DNA of 17,924 nucleotides from the NCBI GenBank assembly GCA_023418375.1, contig JAEZZV010000339.1, positions 1 through 17,924 on the forward strand, written 5' to 3'. The position numbers were made by a program, and so were the translations under genes. How positions within the stretch are numbered: position 1 is the stretch's first letter; every line of letters begins with the position of its first letter. The notes beneath the pieces are model-generated. The model saw nothing but the letters and a program-made list of their open reading frames with translations, searched no databases and had not been told where the DNA came from. Shown in pieces: positions 1 through 6,435 of this stretch. The DNA comes from Actinomycetes bacterium (GTDB lineage Bacteria > Actinomycetota > Actinomycetes > Actinomycetales > Cellulomonadaceae).

Positions 1-863
1 CGACGGTGGCGCCGGACGCGACGATCGCGGGGCTCGCGCGGTGGAGCGCGACCGCCATGGCCTGGTGCCGGTCGGTGTGCAGCCGCAACTCCTCCCGGTA
101 CCGCGCGACCAGCAGCAGCGCGTAGTCGGTGCCCGCACCGAACACCAGCACGGTGAGGATGCCCGAGCTCTGCGCGTTCACGGTCAGGCCGAAGCGGTCG
201 ACGAGCAGGTACACGACCGCCTGCGCGACGGTCAGGGCGACGCCCGCCGACGCGACGGGCAGCAGCCACAGCACCGGGCTGCGGTACGTGAGCAGCAGCA
301 TGACGATGACGACGCCGGCGGCCGCGTAGAGGAGCGTCGTCTCGATGCCGTCGAACGCGCCGGAGGAGTCGGCGGCGAACCCGGCCGGGCCTGTGACGTG
401 CACGTCGAGCCCGTCGGGACCGTCCTCGGCGGTCGCGCGGATGTCGTCGACGGAGTCCGCGGCGAGCTCCCACCCGTCGGGTCCGAGGTTCAGCGGGATG
501 ATCACCTGCGCCGCCTCACCGTCCTCCGACGGGACGGGGCCGATCACCTCGCCGTCGAGCTCCGTCATCGTCGCGTACTGCGCGGCGTCGGCCTGGACCG
601 CCGCGAGGTCGTCCGGCGTCAGGCCGCCCGCGCGCTCGTAGACGAGCACCGCCGGGATGGTGTCGGCCGACACGAACGTCGAGGCGACGTCGAGCACCTG
701 GGTCGACTCGGCGTCGGGCGGGAGCCAGCTCTTCGCCTCGTTGTTCTGCACGCCGGTCAGGCGACCGGCGAGCGGCCCCAGCAGGGCGACGACGGCGATC
801 CAGAAGGCGATGACCGCGTACTTGGCGTACCGGTGGGTGATCCACCCGGCGGCTGTGGACATG
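1..863 (-). CDS. MMPL family transporter, N-terminal part (runs off the window)
   Basis: Reading the minus strand from the ATG at 863-861 gives 287 codons with no stop, so the gene continues past the left edge. The protein starts with a short cytoplasmic stretch and a transmembrane helix (about residues 13-32). A roughly 120-residue extracytoplasmic domain follows, then several helices from about residue 170. These include the MMPL/RND signature GAGTDYALLLVARYREEL, with the Asp-Tyr pair in the helix and RYREEL just after it. MMPL proteins are proton-driven exporters of lipids, siderophores or drugs in the inner membrane; the substrate cannot be read here. Upstream bases GGGAAC give only a weak ribosome site. 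The gene lies 171 bp downstream of the arsR-type gene on the same strand, and a perfect hairpin lies in that gap. It is probably a separate unit, though read-through from the metal operon is possible. Confidence 0.93.
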
Positions 864-902
864 GCGGTTCCCTGGCGAGGAGGCGGGCTGTGGTGGTGTG
901 CT

Positions 903-919
903 GTCGGCTGCGAGCCGAC
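903..919 (-). repeat. 7-bp perfect inverted repeat upstream of the MMPL gene
   Basis: GTCGGCT-GCG-AGCCGAC is a perfect 7-bp inverted repeat with a 3-base spacer, 40 bp upstream of the MMPL start. Its size and place fit a repressor operator (TetR type, for example) or a leader hairpin. No clear -10 box was found beside it, and the role is a guess. Confidence 0.4.
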
Positions 920-1034
920 CGGTGCCTACTCTGCTCCGCCGGGGGGCGCGCTCCCATGGGTACTTCCCCCGAACCCACCCTGATCATCACCGGGTCTGGG
1001 GCGGGGCACGGTCAGGGTCGGGCGCCGGCGGCGG

Positions 1035-1373
1035 TCATCTGTGGTGCGGCGGGTCGTCGGAGCGCACGTGCTCCGCCTGCTGCAGCACGTTGCGGACCAT
1101 CGCGTCGACGTGCTCGTTCGCGTGGCGGTAGTGGATCGTGACGCCGTCGCGTCGGGCCTGGACGAGGCGGCCCGCGCGCAGCCTGGCGAGGTGCTGGGAG
1201 ACGGCCGGCACGGGCCGGCCCAGGGCGTCCGCGATGGCACCCACGGACAGCTCGCCGTCGCGCAGCAGGGTCAGGATCGCCAGGCGCGTCCGGTCGGCGA
1301 GCAGGCGCAGGACGTCGACGGCCGTGTCGAGGTCGGCGTCGGCGGGCGGCGGGGCGGACGTCTCGGCGGCCAT
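1035..1373 (-). CDS. kmtR: ArsR/SmtB-family metal-sensing repressor, KmtR-like
   Basis: A 112-residue winged-helix repressor. The core runs from about residue 18 (VLRLLADRTRLAILTLL) through the recognition helix region (AIADALGRPVPAVSQHLARL, 47-66) to the wing (RRDGVTIHYR, 75-84). It has no cysteine, so it is not an arsenic or cadmium-type Cys sensor. The C-terminal helix and tail carry His88, Glu101, His102, His110 and His111. From memory, these are the same residue numbers shown to be needed for Ni/Co sensing in Mycobacterium tuberculosis KmtR, and the NEHV...AEH...HHR pattern matches that protein. CzrA-type alpha-5 ligands are only half kept (Asn86, His88, Gln99, His102). The start codon lies two bases after the MFS stop (TGA-GC-ATG), so the two genes form one operon and this gene is translated second. 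The likely job is metal-relieved repression of its own operon. The family is certain and the KmtR-type metal site is a well-supported inference. Confidence 0.92.
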   Translation of the reverse strand: MAAETSAPPPADADLDTAVDVLRLLADRTRLAILTLLRDGELSVGAIADALGRPVPAVSQHLARLRAGRLVQARRDGVTIHYRHANEHVDAMVRNVLQQAEHVRSDDPPHHR

Positions 1374-1375
1374 GC

Positions 1376-2614
1376 TCACGCTCCGATCCTGGGTGCGGTG
1401 CGCCGCTGGTGCGCGGCGTGGGGCCACAGCACCGCCGTCAGGACGACGGCGACCGCAGAGACGACGGCCAGGATCACCGCGGCCGCGGACAGGCCCAGCC
1501 CGCCGCGCCACCCCGCGAGGGGGTACGTGACCAGCCAGCAGGCGTGCGAGAGCGAGAACTGCGCCGCGAACACCGCGGGCCGGTCGGCCTCGGTCGCGGA
1601 GCGCGTGATGATCCGGCCGACGGGCGTCTCGGCCGCCGCCCACCCCGCGCCGACCAGGGCGAACAGCGCGCCGACCAGGACGAGCCCGCCGACGCCCGGC
1701 ACGGCCAGGGCCGCGGCCACGGCCCCGGTGGCGAGGGTGAGGAGGGTGACGCCGCCGAGCATCAGCGCGCGTTCGGGGAGCGCCTCGAGCGCGCGGGGGA
1801 GCAGGACGGCGACGGTGATCGACCCGCCGCCGAGCGCGGCGAGCAGGAGCGCGGCGGTGCCCTCGCCGCCGCCGTACACGGTGCGGGCGACGACGACGTA
1901 CTGGACCAGCACGTAGGCGCCACCCGCGGCGACGGCGAGGTTGAGCGCGAGGACCGGCCGCAGCGCGGGGGTGTGCACCATGAGGTCGACCCCGCGGCGG
2001 ACCCGTGCCCGGAAGGGCCGCGGATCGGCGTCGGCCTCGACGGGGGCGCGGCCGAGCGTCGTCCGCAGGACGAGGGCGGCCGAGATCGCGAAGCCGGCGG
2101 CCGTGCCCACGAACAGCCCGGAGCTCGGCACGACCAGGAGCAGCAGCGCCGCGAGGAGCGGCGACAGGAGCATCTCCAGGTCCTCGGCCAGGCGGGAGAG
2201 CGAGAGCGCCTGGGTGTACCGACGCTCGTCGGGCAGGACCCGCGGCAGCACGCCCTGGTAGGTCGGTGTGTGGACGGCCGAGGCGGCCTGGAGCACGAGG
2301 ACGAGGACGTACACCTGCCAGGTCGCCGTCACGAACGGCAGCCCGAGCACGACGACGACGCGGACGGCGTCCGCCGCCACCAGCACCACCCGCGGGGGCG
2401 CGGCGTGCACGACGGCGGCCGCCACCGGTGCGATGGCCACGTAGGCGACCATCTTGATCGCGAAGACCGTGCCGAGGACGAGGGCGGCGTCGTCGCCGGC
2501 GAGGTCGTAGGCGAGGAGGCCGAGCGCGACGGTCGCGAGGCCCGTGCCGGCCAGGGAGATCGCCTGGGCGGTGAACAGGCGTCGGTAGGTCCGGTCGGCG
2601 AGGGCACTCAGCAC
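1376..2614 (-). CDS. MFS efflux transporter, NreB/NrsD-like (probable Ni/Co export)
   Basis: A 412-residue protein with about twelve hydrophobic helices, typical for the major facilitator superfamily. The N-terminal part contains RRLFTAQAISLAGTGLATVA, LAYDLAG, IKMVAYVAIAP, VLPDERRYTQALSLSRLAEDLE and LLSPLLAALLL. I recall this pattern from the NreB/NrsD group of nickel-resistance exporters, although no His-rich C-terminal tail is present. The GTG at 2614-2612 is chosen because the conserved reading begins right after it (LSALADRTYRRLF) and no in-frame ATG lies closer. No ribosome-binding sequence precedes it, so the message may be leaderless. The gene lies first in an operon with the KmtR-like sensor, which supports divalent-metal export driven by the proton gradient. 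A multidrug exporter is the main alternative. An imperfect palindrome overlaps the start codon and could be the sensor's operator. Confidence 0.9.
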   Translation of the reverse strand: MLSALADRTYRRLFTAQAISLAGTGLATVALGLLAYDLAGDDAALVLGTVFAIKMVAYVAIAPVAAAVVHAAPPRVVLVAADAVRVVVVLGLPFVTATWQVYVLVLVLQAASAVHTPTYQGVLPRVLPDERRYTQALSLSRLAEDLEMLLSPLLAALLLLVVPSSGLFVGTAAGFAISAALVLRTTLGRAPVEADADPRPFRARVRRGVDLMVHTPALRPVLALNLAVAAGGAYVLVQYVVVARTVYGGGEGTAALLLAALGGGSITVAVLLPRALEALPERALMLGGVTLLTLATGAVAAALAVPGVGGLVLVGALFALVGAGWAAAETPVGRIITRSATEADRPAVFAAQFSLSHACWLVTYPLAGWRGGLGLSAAAVILAVVSAVAVVLTAVLWPHAAHQRRTAPRIGA

Positions 2615-2631
2615 GCATCGATTGTTGCATG
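2612..2631 (-). promoter_or_regulatory. Candidate operator for the KmtR-like repressor
   Basis: On the minus strand CATGCAACAATCGATGCGTG matches its own reverse complement at 14 of 20 positions and includes the last bases of the GTG start codon. ArsR/SmtB repressors bind imperfect inverted repeats that cover the promoter or start of their own operon. The site is unusually AT-rich for its surroundings. Binding is inferred from place and symmetry only. Confidence 0.45.
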
Positions 2632-2938
2632 GATGCGCGAGTACGCAGATACGGCGCCGGTGTGCGCGTGGACGGCCCGGTGCGGGGTGCGCGGCGGGCG
2701 TCGCGCCGGTGCTCCCGGCCGGGCCAGGAATGCGCCGCGCCCCATCGGTCTTGATCATTTCCGGTGATCGTCGCGATCGTTTCGGTGCGGACCCGGCACG
2801 GTGCGGGTGGGAACGCGTTCGTGTGCCGCGTTTTCCTTCGTTTCGGGCCCAATCCGCCGATGAGCAGCGCACATGCCCGACGTGTGCCGACGACGTGTGT
2901 CGCACACTCCCGCCGGGTCCCTGACAGAGAGGTCCAGG
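2632..2938. other. Divergent intergenic region between the MFS and flavodoxin-like genes
   Basis: This stretch, with the operator, separates two divergent genes. No convincing coding frame is visible. It holds a relatively AT-rich segment around 2750-2850 and a short hairpin GTGTG-TCG-CACAC at 2895-2907, about 32 bp before the flavodoxin-like start, which could be an operator. I could not place a clear -10/-35 pair for either gene. Confidence 0.5.
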
Positions 2939-3382
2939 ATGAAGGCGCTCGTCGTTTTCGAGTCCGCGTCGCTCCCCACCAAGATGATCGCGGCGATGGT
3001 CAGCAAGGGCATCGAGGAGTTCGGCCAGGTCCAGCGCAGCGACGTCGCCACGGCCCCGGCCTCGATCCCGAACGACCTGGACCTTCTCGTCGTCGGCACG
3101 GCCGGCGGCGACGGCCAGAAGGCCCTCATGAAGTGGCTCGACGCCGTGCGCGTCCCGCTCGGCTGCTCGGGCGCCGCTTTCGATACGCGCGTCAAGAAGC
3201 CGCTCATCGGTGACACCGCGTCGCGCACCATCGAGAAGCGGCTCGGACAGATCGGGCTGCGCGTCACGACACCCGCCGAGGGATTCATGGTCGAGGCCGG
3301 CACCAGCAACCTCGTCGCGGGGGAGACGGTGCGCGCGGTCCGCTGGGGCAACACCGTCGGGGCGCCGTTCAAGAACCGGTAG
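2939..3382 (+). CDS. Flavodoxin-like protein
   Basis: A 147-residue protein with flavodoxin layout. A first beta-strand (ALVVFESA, 3-10) leads into a loop and helix, then a hydrophobic strand with DLDLLVVGTAGGDGQ (47-60), a helix, and further alternating strands to residue 140. The usual FMN-phosphate loop (T/S-x-T-G-x-T) is replaced by ESASLPTK at 8-15, so flavin binding is uncertain. The ATG at 2939 follows AGAGAGG at good spacing; an upstream in-frame ATG at 2873 lacks such a site and adds non-conserved residues. Flavodoxin-domain proteins of this length are common in actinobacteria and often lack an assigned partner. The gene stands alone, divergent from the metal operon, with a short GC hairpin just after its stop. 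It may be an electron carrier, or a family member that has lost flavin. Confidence 0.85.
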   Translation: MKALVVFESASLPTKMIAAMVSKGIEEFGQVQRSDVATAPASIPNDLDLLVVGTAGGDGQKALMKWLDAVRVPLGCSGAAFDTRVKKPLIGDTASRTIEKRLGQIGLRVTTPAEGFMVEAGTSNLVAGETVRAVRWGNTVGAPFKNR

Positions 3383-3532
3383 GCGGTTCGGGAACCGGTA
3401 CGCGCATTCACAGGCTCCGCACATCGCGAAAGACCCCACACCGCTCGCGCGTCTCGTGCAGGATGACGGGACCCGGGACGTCGGCGACGGCCGCGCGCCG
3501 TCCTCCCGTGCCGAAGACGACGAGGGGGCCGC

Positions 3533-4477
3533 GTGGCGCGCAGGGCTGGTGGGACCGGTGGTGCGTTCGGGCTCGTGCTCCTCGTGATGGCGACGGGCTG
3601 CAGCCAGGGGGCGGAGCCGGAGGAGGGCGTCGTCGAACCAGGCCCGGCCGAGGCGTACCTCGAGGCGGCCCTGGGCTTCTCGGCGGACGATGCCGCGGAG
3701 GCCGCCGTGCGCCAGGAGGAGGCCGTTGCCGCCTGCATGGCCGAGCAGGGCTTCGAGTACGTCCCCGACACCTCGGGCTACCAGTTCATCGACCCGGCGG
3801 TCATTGATCCGCCGCCGGGCACCAGGGCCTTCGCCGAGCAGTTCGGCTACGGGTTCGCCGCCGCCCCCGAGGGCATGCGCGCCGAGTCCACGGGTGCCAA
3901 CCCCAACGACGCGATCATGGGCGCGCTGAGTCCCGACGCGCTCGAGGCCTACACCCGCGCCCTCTGGGGCGACGACGCCTTCGACGACACCTCCGGCGGT
4001 GGCGTGGAGCTCGGCGGCTGCGTCCGGGAGGCGCGGAACCAGGTCTGGGGAGACCGGGAGACGGACCACGTGCGCGCGGGCCTCGAGGACGAGATCGCGC
4101 GGATCGATTCCGAGGTCGCGCCGACGGACCCGCTGGTCATGGCCGCGGCCGGCGAGTGGTCCGAGTGCATGGCCGACGCCGGGCACCCCGGCTACGCCTC
4201 GCCGCCCGACGCCGAGCGGGTGGCCTGGGACGCGTGGATCGCCTTCAACGAGGGCATCGCAGCCGACCCGACGCTCGGCGCCGTCGGGCCCACGGGCGGC
4301 ATCGCGGGCGAGGGGGACCTCGCCACCCGCGAGGCCTCGCTGGCGACCGCCGACTGGGACTGCCGGGCCGAGACCGACTACGACGCCGTCTGGAGCGCGG
4401 CCCGCGACCGCCTCCAGCAGGAGTACGTCGACGCCCACCGGGCGGAGCTCGATGCCTGGGTCGAGTCGTTGTCGTGA
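3533..4477 (+). CDS. Secreted lipoprotein of unknown function with two Cys pairs
   Basis: I do not recognise a named family. The 314-residue product starts with a short signal peptide (GLVLLVMATGC) whose lipobox places the lipid-anchored Cys at residue 23. The rest is acidic and soluble, with four further cysteines at 68, 163, 212 and 277. Two of them lie in similar contexts, AACMAEQGFEYVP (67-78) and SECMADAGHPGYASP (210-224). This suggests an internal duplication or a paired disulfide layout on the outer face of the membrane. The GTG at 3533 is supported by GAGGGGG eight or so bases upstream and by the signal peptide beginning at once. The neighbours do not share an obvious function with it. 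It ends convergently with the DUF5648 gene, with about 100 bp between their stops. Confidence 0.85.
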   Translation: MARRAGGTGGAFGLVLLVMATGCSQGAEPEEGVVEPGPAEAYLEAALGFSADDAAEAAVRQEEAVAACMAEQGFEYVPDTSGYQFIDPAVIDPPPGTRAFAEQFGYGFAAAPEGMRAESTGANPNDAIMGALSPDALEAYTRALWGDDAFDDTSGGGVELGGCVREARNQVWGDRETDHVRAGLEDEIARIDSEVAPTDPLVMAAAGEWSECMADAGHPGYASPPDAERVAWDAWIAFNEGIAADPTLGAVGPTGGIAGEGDLATREASLATADWDCRAETDYDAVWSAARDRLQQEYVDAHRAELDAWVESLS

Positions 4478-4579
4478 GGCCGTGACGTCACGGGCCGCGA
4501 CGACGTCACAGACGGGGCTCCACGCCGTCCCCGGGTCGTGGGCCGGGCGCGCCCCCCCGCTGGCCGGACCGGCCCCCTC

Positions 4580-5278
4580 CTACGGGAGGACGTAGTAGGC
4601 GATGCCCTCGTAGTTCCAGTTCGGGTCGTGCAGGCGGAGCTGAGCGGCCTCGGCGGCATTCGCGGTGAAGAAGTGCTTGCCGAATCCGGGGCTCCAGAAC
4701 CGATACAGGGCCGTCGACCCGACGACCTTCGAGGTCGTGGCGCAGTAGGAGACCCCCTCGTACGACCAGTTGGGGTCGGTGCCGCGGATGTCGTCGGCCT
4801 CCGCCTGGCTCGCGGTGTAGAAGTGGCTCTGGAAGCGCTGGGAGTAGAAGCGATGCACCGCCGTGGCGCCAGGGCACTCGTCCCCGCTGGGTGCGTAGGC
4901 CGCGAAGGCGCGACCTTCGTCGATCCAGTTCCGGTCGACGGCGCGGATGTGCGCGGCCTCCGCCTCGTTCGTCGTGAAGAAGTGCGCGTTGTCGAACCGG
5001 GGGCTCCAGAAGCGCCAGACCGCCACCACGCCCAGGCCGTTCGGAGGTTGGGCGACCGGCCGCGACGGAAGCCGCTCGCAGGCGAGGCCGTCACGGTCCT
5101 CGTCGAGACCGTCAGGGTCGCCCGGGAAGGCGATGAGGTGTTCCCGCGCCTCCTCCCGGTACTCGAAGTCGCTGCAGTCGAGATCGAAACCGAGACTGGC
5201 GGAAGCTGCGGAGAGCGCGGTGGCGGACAGGACGACCGCGACGACGCCGACGGCCATGCTACGTACGAGCTGGTGCAC
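4580..5278 (-). CDS. Secreted protein: Excalibur calcium-binding motif plus three DUF5648-type repeats
   Basis: A 232-residue exported protein. A signal peptide (about 1-28, ending in ALSAASA) is followed by an Excalibur-like motif at 35-68 (DCSDF...DPDGLDEDRDGLACE), an EF-hand-like Dx-D-x-DG calcium loop framed by two cysteines. Three repeats of about 43 residues follow at 85-128, 139-181 and 188-232. Each carries an RFWSP/RFYSQ start, a HFFTxxxAEA centre and a NWxxEG end, the pattern I recall as Pfam DUF5648. Such repeats are usually found on extracellular and cell-wall proteins, often with enzymes or adhesins; here they are the whole mature protein. The GTG at 5278 is preferred over the upstream GTG at 5290 because GGAGG sits six bases before it. 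A TACAGT -10 box lies about 33 bp upstream. The likely role is cell-surface binding; the ligand is unknown. Confidence 0.88.
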   Translation of the reverse strand: MHQLVRSMAVGVVAVVLSATALSAASASLGFDLDCSDFEYREEAREHLIAFPGDPDGLDEDRDGLACERLPSRPVAQPPNGLGVVAVWRFWSPRFDNAHFFTTNEAEAAHIRAVDRNWIDEGRAFAAYAPSGDECPGATAVHRFYSQRFQSHFYTASQAEADDIRGTDPNWSYEGVSYCATTSKVVGSTALYRFWSPGFGKHFFTANAAEAAQLRLHDPNWNYEGIAYYVLP

Positions 5279-5310
5279 AAGATCCTCCACCGGTGATTGC
5301 CGAGAGGGTC

Positions 5311-5316
5311 ACTGTA
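5311..5316 (-). promoter_or_regulatory. Probable -10 box for the DUF5648-repeat gene
   Basis: TACAGT on the minus strand fits the actinobacterial TANNNT -10 pattern and would give a 5' leader of about 25 bases before the GTG at 5278. No good -35 hexamer is seen 17 bp upstream. Confidence 0.4.
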
Positions 5317-5453
5317 GGGGCCGAGGATCGCGGCGGCCGGGTCGGCAGCGTCACGCTCGCGATCTCGGCTGCGTACCGCCGCCCACCCGTCCGGCGCCCC
5401 AGTGTCCAGGCGCCCGTCCCGCCGCCGCCCCGCGGCTGGCGAGCCCGCGCCCG

Positions 5454-5479
5454 CCGACGACGAAGGGTCCGCCACCCAC
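5454..5479. repeat. 26-bp direct repeat, left copy
   Basis: CCGACGACGAAGGG(T)CCGCCACCCAC matches 6203-6228 at 25 of 26 positions (T here, C there). The right copy is the distal arm of the tRNA-Ser terminator; this copy has no matching second arm, so it is not a terminator itself. The two copies bracket the small membrane gene at 5593-6081. Confidence 0.85.
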
Positions 5480-5592
5480 GTCAGGGCGCGGCAGGATCGG
5501 TCTGGAGACGAACTGCTACCGACACTGCTACCCGCCTGGACCTGGTCGACGGTCTCGCCCTCCGACGCCGGCGCGGATCGGACGCGGACGGC

Positions 5593-6081
5593 TCAGCTGC
5601 AGAGGAGGCCCCTCACGGCCGAGAGGCTCCCGATGGACTCGCCCTCGGGGTCCAGGAGCCACACCCAGCTGAAGTCCCCTCCGCCATTCGTCGACTCCGA
5701 GTGCTCGATCTCGACCTCGACCCCGAGGTCGTCCGCGGCCGCCCGGACCTCGCTCGAGTTGATGAGCTCGTACCCGTCGAAGTCGGCGACCGCAGCGAGC
5801 TCGCGCAGCACCTCCTCGCACGCGAGCTGGGCCGCCTCGGCCTCCTCGGCGCGCTGCTCCGGGGTGGGGGCAAACAGCATGAAGCCGCCGGCGATCAGGA
5901 GGATCACCGCTCCGATGAACGACCCGATGGCCTGGACCGTGAAGCCCGCGCTCGACGGTTTCACGGCGTCGGGGTTCTCGTAGGCCCAGGCCTGCGTGGC
6001 CCGCCAGGCGCGCCGCGGCCTGAAGGCGTAGTAGAAGCCCCACGCTGCCATGAGCAGCGCCACGACCCCCCAGAGCCGCAT
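5593..6081 (-). CDS. Small two-helix membrane protein, possibly DUF6199-like
   Basis: A 162-residue protein with helix 1 at about 3-20 (LWGVVALLMAAWGFYYAF). A short loop FRPRRAWRATQAWAYENPDA (20-39) with a PSS motif comes next, then helix 2 at 51-71 and a soluble C-terminal domain of about 90 residues with two cysteines (88 and 161). The R-PRxxWRxTxxWxYxNPxxxxPS pattern between the helices resembles what I recall of DUF6199, but I hold this loosely. The ATG at 6081 is chosen because the first helix begins right there and AGGGGG lies about nine bases upstream; the longer frame to 6243 would add a basic stretch overlapping the tRNA terminator. The C-terminal part probably faces outward and may form a disulfide. 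It lies between the two copies of a 26-bp repeat beside tRNA-Ser, which raises the chance of past insertion. The function is unknown. Confidence 0.8.
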   Translation of the reverse strand: MRLWGVVALLMAAWGFYYAFRPRRAWRATQAWAYENPDAVKPSSAGFTVQAIGSFIGAVILLIAGGFMLFAPTPEQRAEEAEAAQLACEEVLRELAAVADFDGYELINSSEVRAAADDLGVEVEIEHSESTNGGGDFSWVWLLDPEGESIGSLSAVRGLLCS

Positions 6082-6202
6082 CCGCCGAGCCCCCTGCCGT
6101 CGCCTCGGAATGGACCTCCGCACCGACGGGGACGACTCCGGAGGCGTCCCGCGACGGCTGGGACCGCACGCTACTGGAAGGTTCGGGCGCCCGTGACGCC
6201 AA

Positions 6203-6228
6203 CCGACGACGAAGGGCCCGCCACCCAC
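6203..6228. repeat. 26-bp direct repeat, right copy
   Basis: This is the partner of 5454-5479 with one mismatch. It overlaps the distal arm of the hairpin that follows tRNA-Ser and begins 41 bp beyond the tRNA 3' end. Confidence 0.85.
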
Positions 6229-6253
6229 ATTTCTGCAGGTCACGGGCCCTTCG
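6210..6253 (-). terminator. Terminator hairpin downstream of tRNA-Ser
   Basis: CGAAGGGCCCG (6210-6220) pairs perfectly over 11 bp with CGGGCCCTTCG (6243-6253), with a 22-base loop that has a few further pairs. It begins 16 bp past the tRNA 3' end on the minus strand. Downstream bases are only mildly U-rich, as is usual in high-GC actinobacteria. Confidence 0.75.
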
Positions 6254-6268
6254 CTGTGCTTCCGAGAG

Positions 6269-6353
6269 CGGAGGATGGGGGATTCGAACCCCCGAGGGTG
6301 TTACCCCAACACGCTTTCCAAGCGTGCGCCATAGGCCACTAGGCGAATCCTCC
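6269..6353 (-). tRNA. tRNA-Ser (anticodon GGA)
   Basis: The minus strand reads GGAGGAT...ATCCTCC, a perfect 7-bp acceptor stem with discriminator base G at 6269. The anticodon stem-loop is ACGCTTGGAAAGCGT with anticodon GGA, which reads UCC and UCU serine codons. A long variable arm (TGTTGGGGTAACACC) marks it as a class II tRNA, as expected for serine. The T arm is GGGGGTTCGAATCCCCC. The CCA end is not encoded. The gene is 85 bases long. A near-perfect -10 box lies upstream and a strong hairpin downstream, so it is transcribed alone. Confidence 0.97.
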
Positions 6354-6363
6354 CGGCCGACAG

Positions 6364-6369
6364 ATCGTA
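6364..6369 (-). promoter_or_regulatory. -10 box of the tRNA-Ser promoter
   Basis: TACGAT on the minus strand lies 10 bp before the mature tRNA 5' end and is one base from the TATAAT-type actinobacterial consensus TANNNT. The -35 region 17 bp upstream (GCGACC) is weak. Confidence 0.6.
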
Positions 6370-6435
6370 TCGGACGCGCGGCACCGGTCGCGCCTCACCC
6401 GGGCGGGCGGCACCCGCCCGCGCCGCGGCCGGGGC

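Larger units (their letters stand above)
5279..5592. other. Intergenic region between two minus-strand genes
   Basis: This 314-bp stretch separates the small membrane gene from the DUF5648 gene. It holds the -10 box at 5311-5316 and one copy of a 26-bp repeat at 5454-5479. It also contains a short tandem-like CTGCTACC...CTGCTACC around 5512-5533. No coding frame is convincing. Confidence 0.5.

Noticed and set aside
41..1141. 366-codon plus-strand frame across the MMPL and ArsR genes
   Set aside because: Its product is an Arg/Gly/Ala low-complexity string with no recognisable fold; the opposite strand has clear MMPL and ArsR motifs. It is a GC-driven shadow.
2622..2924. 100-codon frame in the MFS/flavodoxin-like gap
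   Set aside because: Arg/Cys/Pro-rich, no ribosome site, no hydrophobic or domain pattern; its end runs up to the flavodoxin-like ribosome site.
1376..4438. 1020-codon minus-strand frame
   Set aside because: Only the part from 2614 to 1376 is real (the MFS gene). The upstream extension runs antisense to the flavodoxin-like and lipoprotein genes and has no sensible start signals.
4480..4493. Perfect 14-bp palindrome CCGTGACGTCACGG after the lipoprotein gene
   Set aside because: It resembles a binding site, and GACGTCAC recurs at 4502-4509, but it lies between two convergent genes, makes only a 5-bp stem with a 4-base loop and has no U tract. I could not assign a role.
5480..5592. Possible decayed tRNA beside the left 26-bp repeat
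   Set aside because: At the offset where a duplicated tRNA-Ser would lie, no acceptor stem, anticodon arm or T arm could be recognised.
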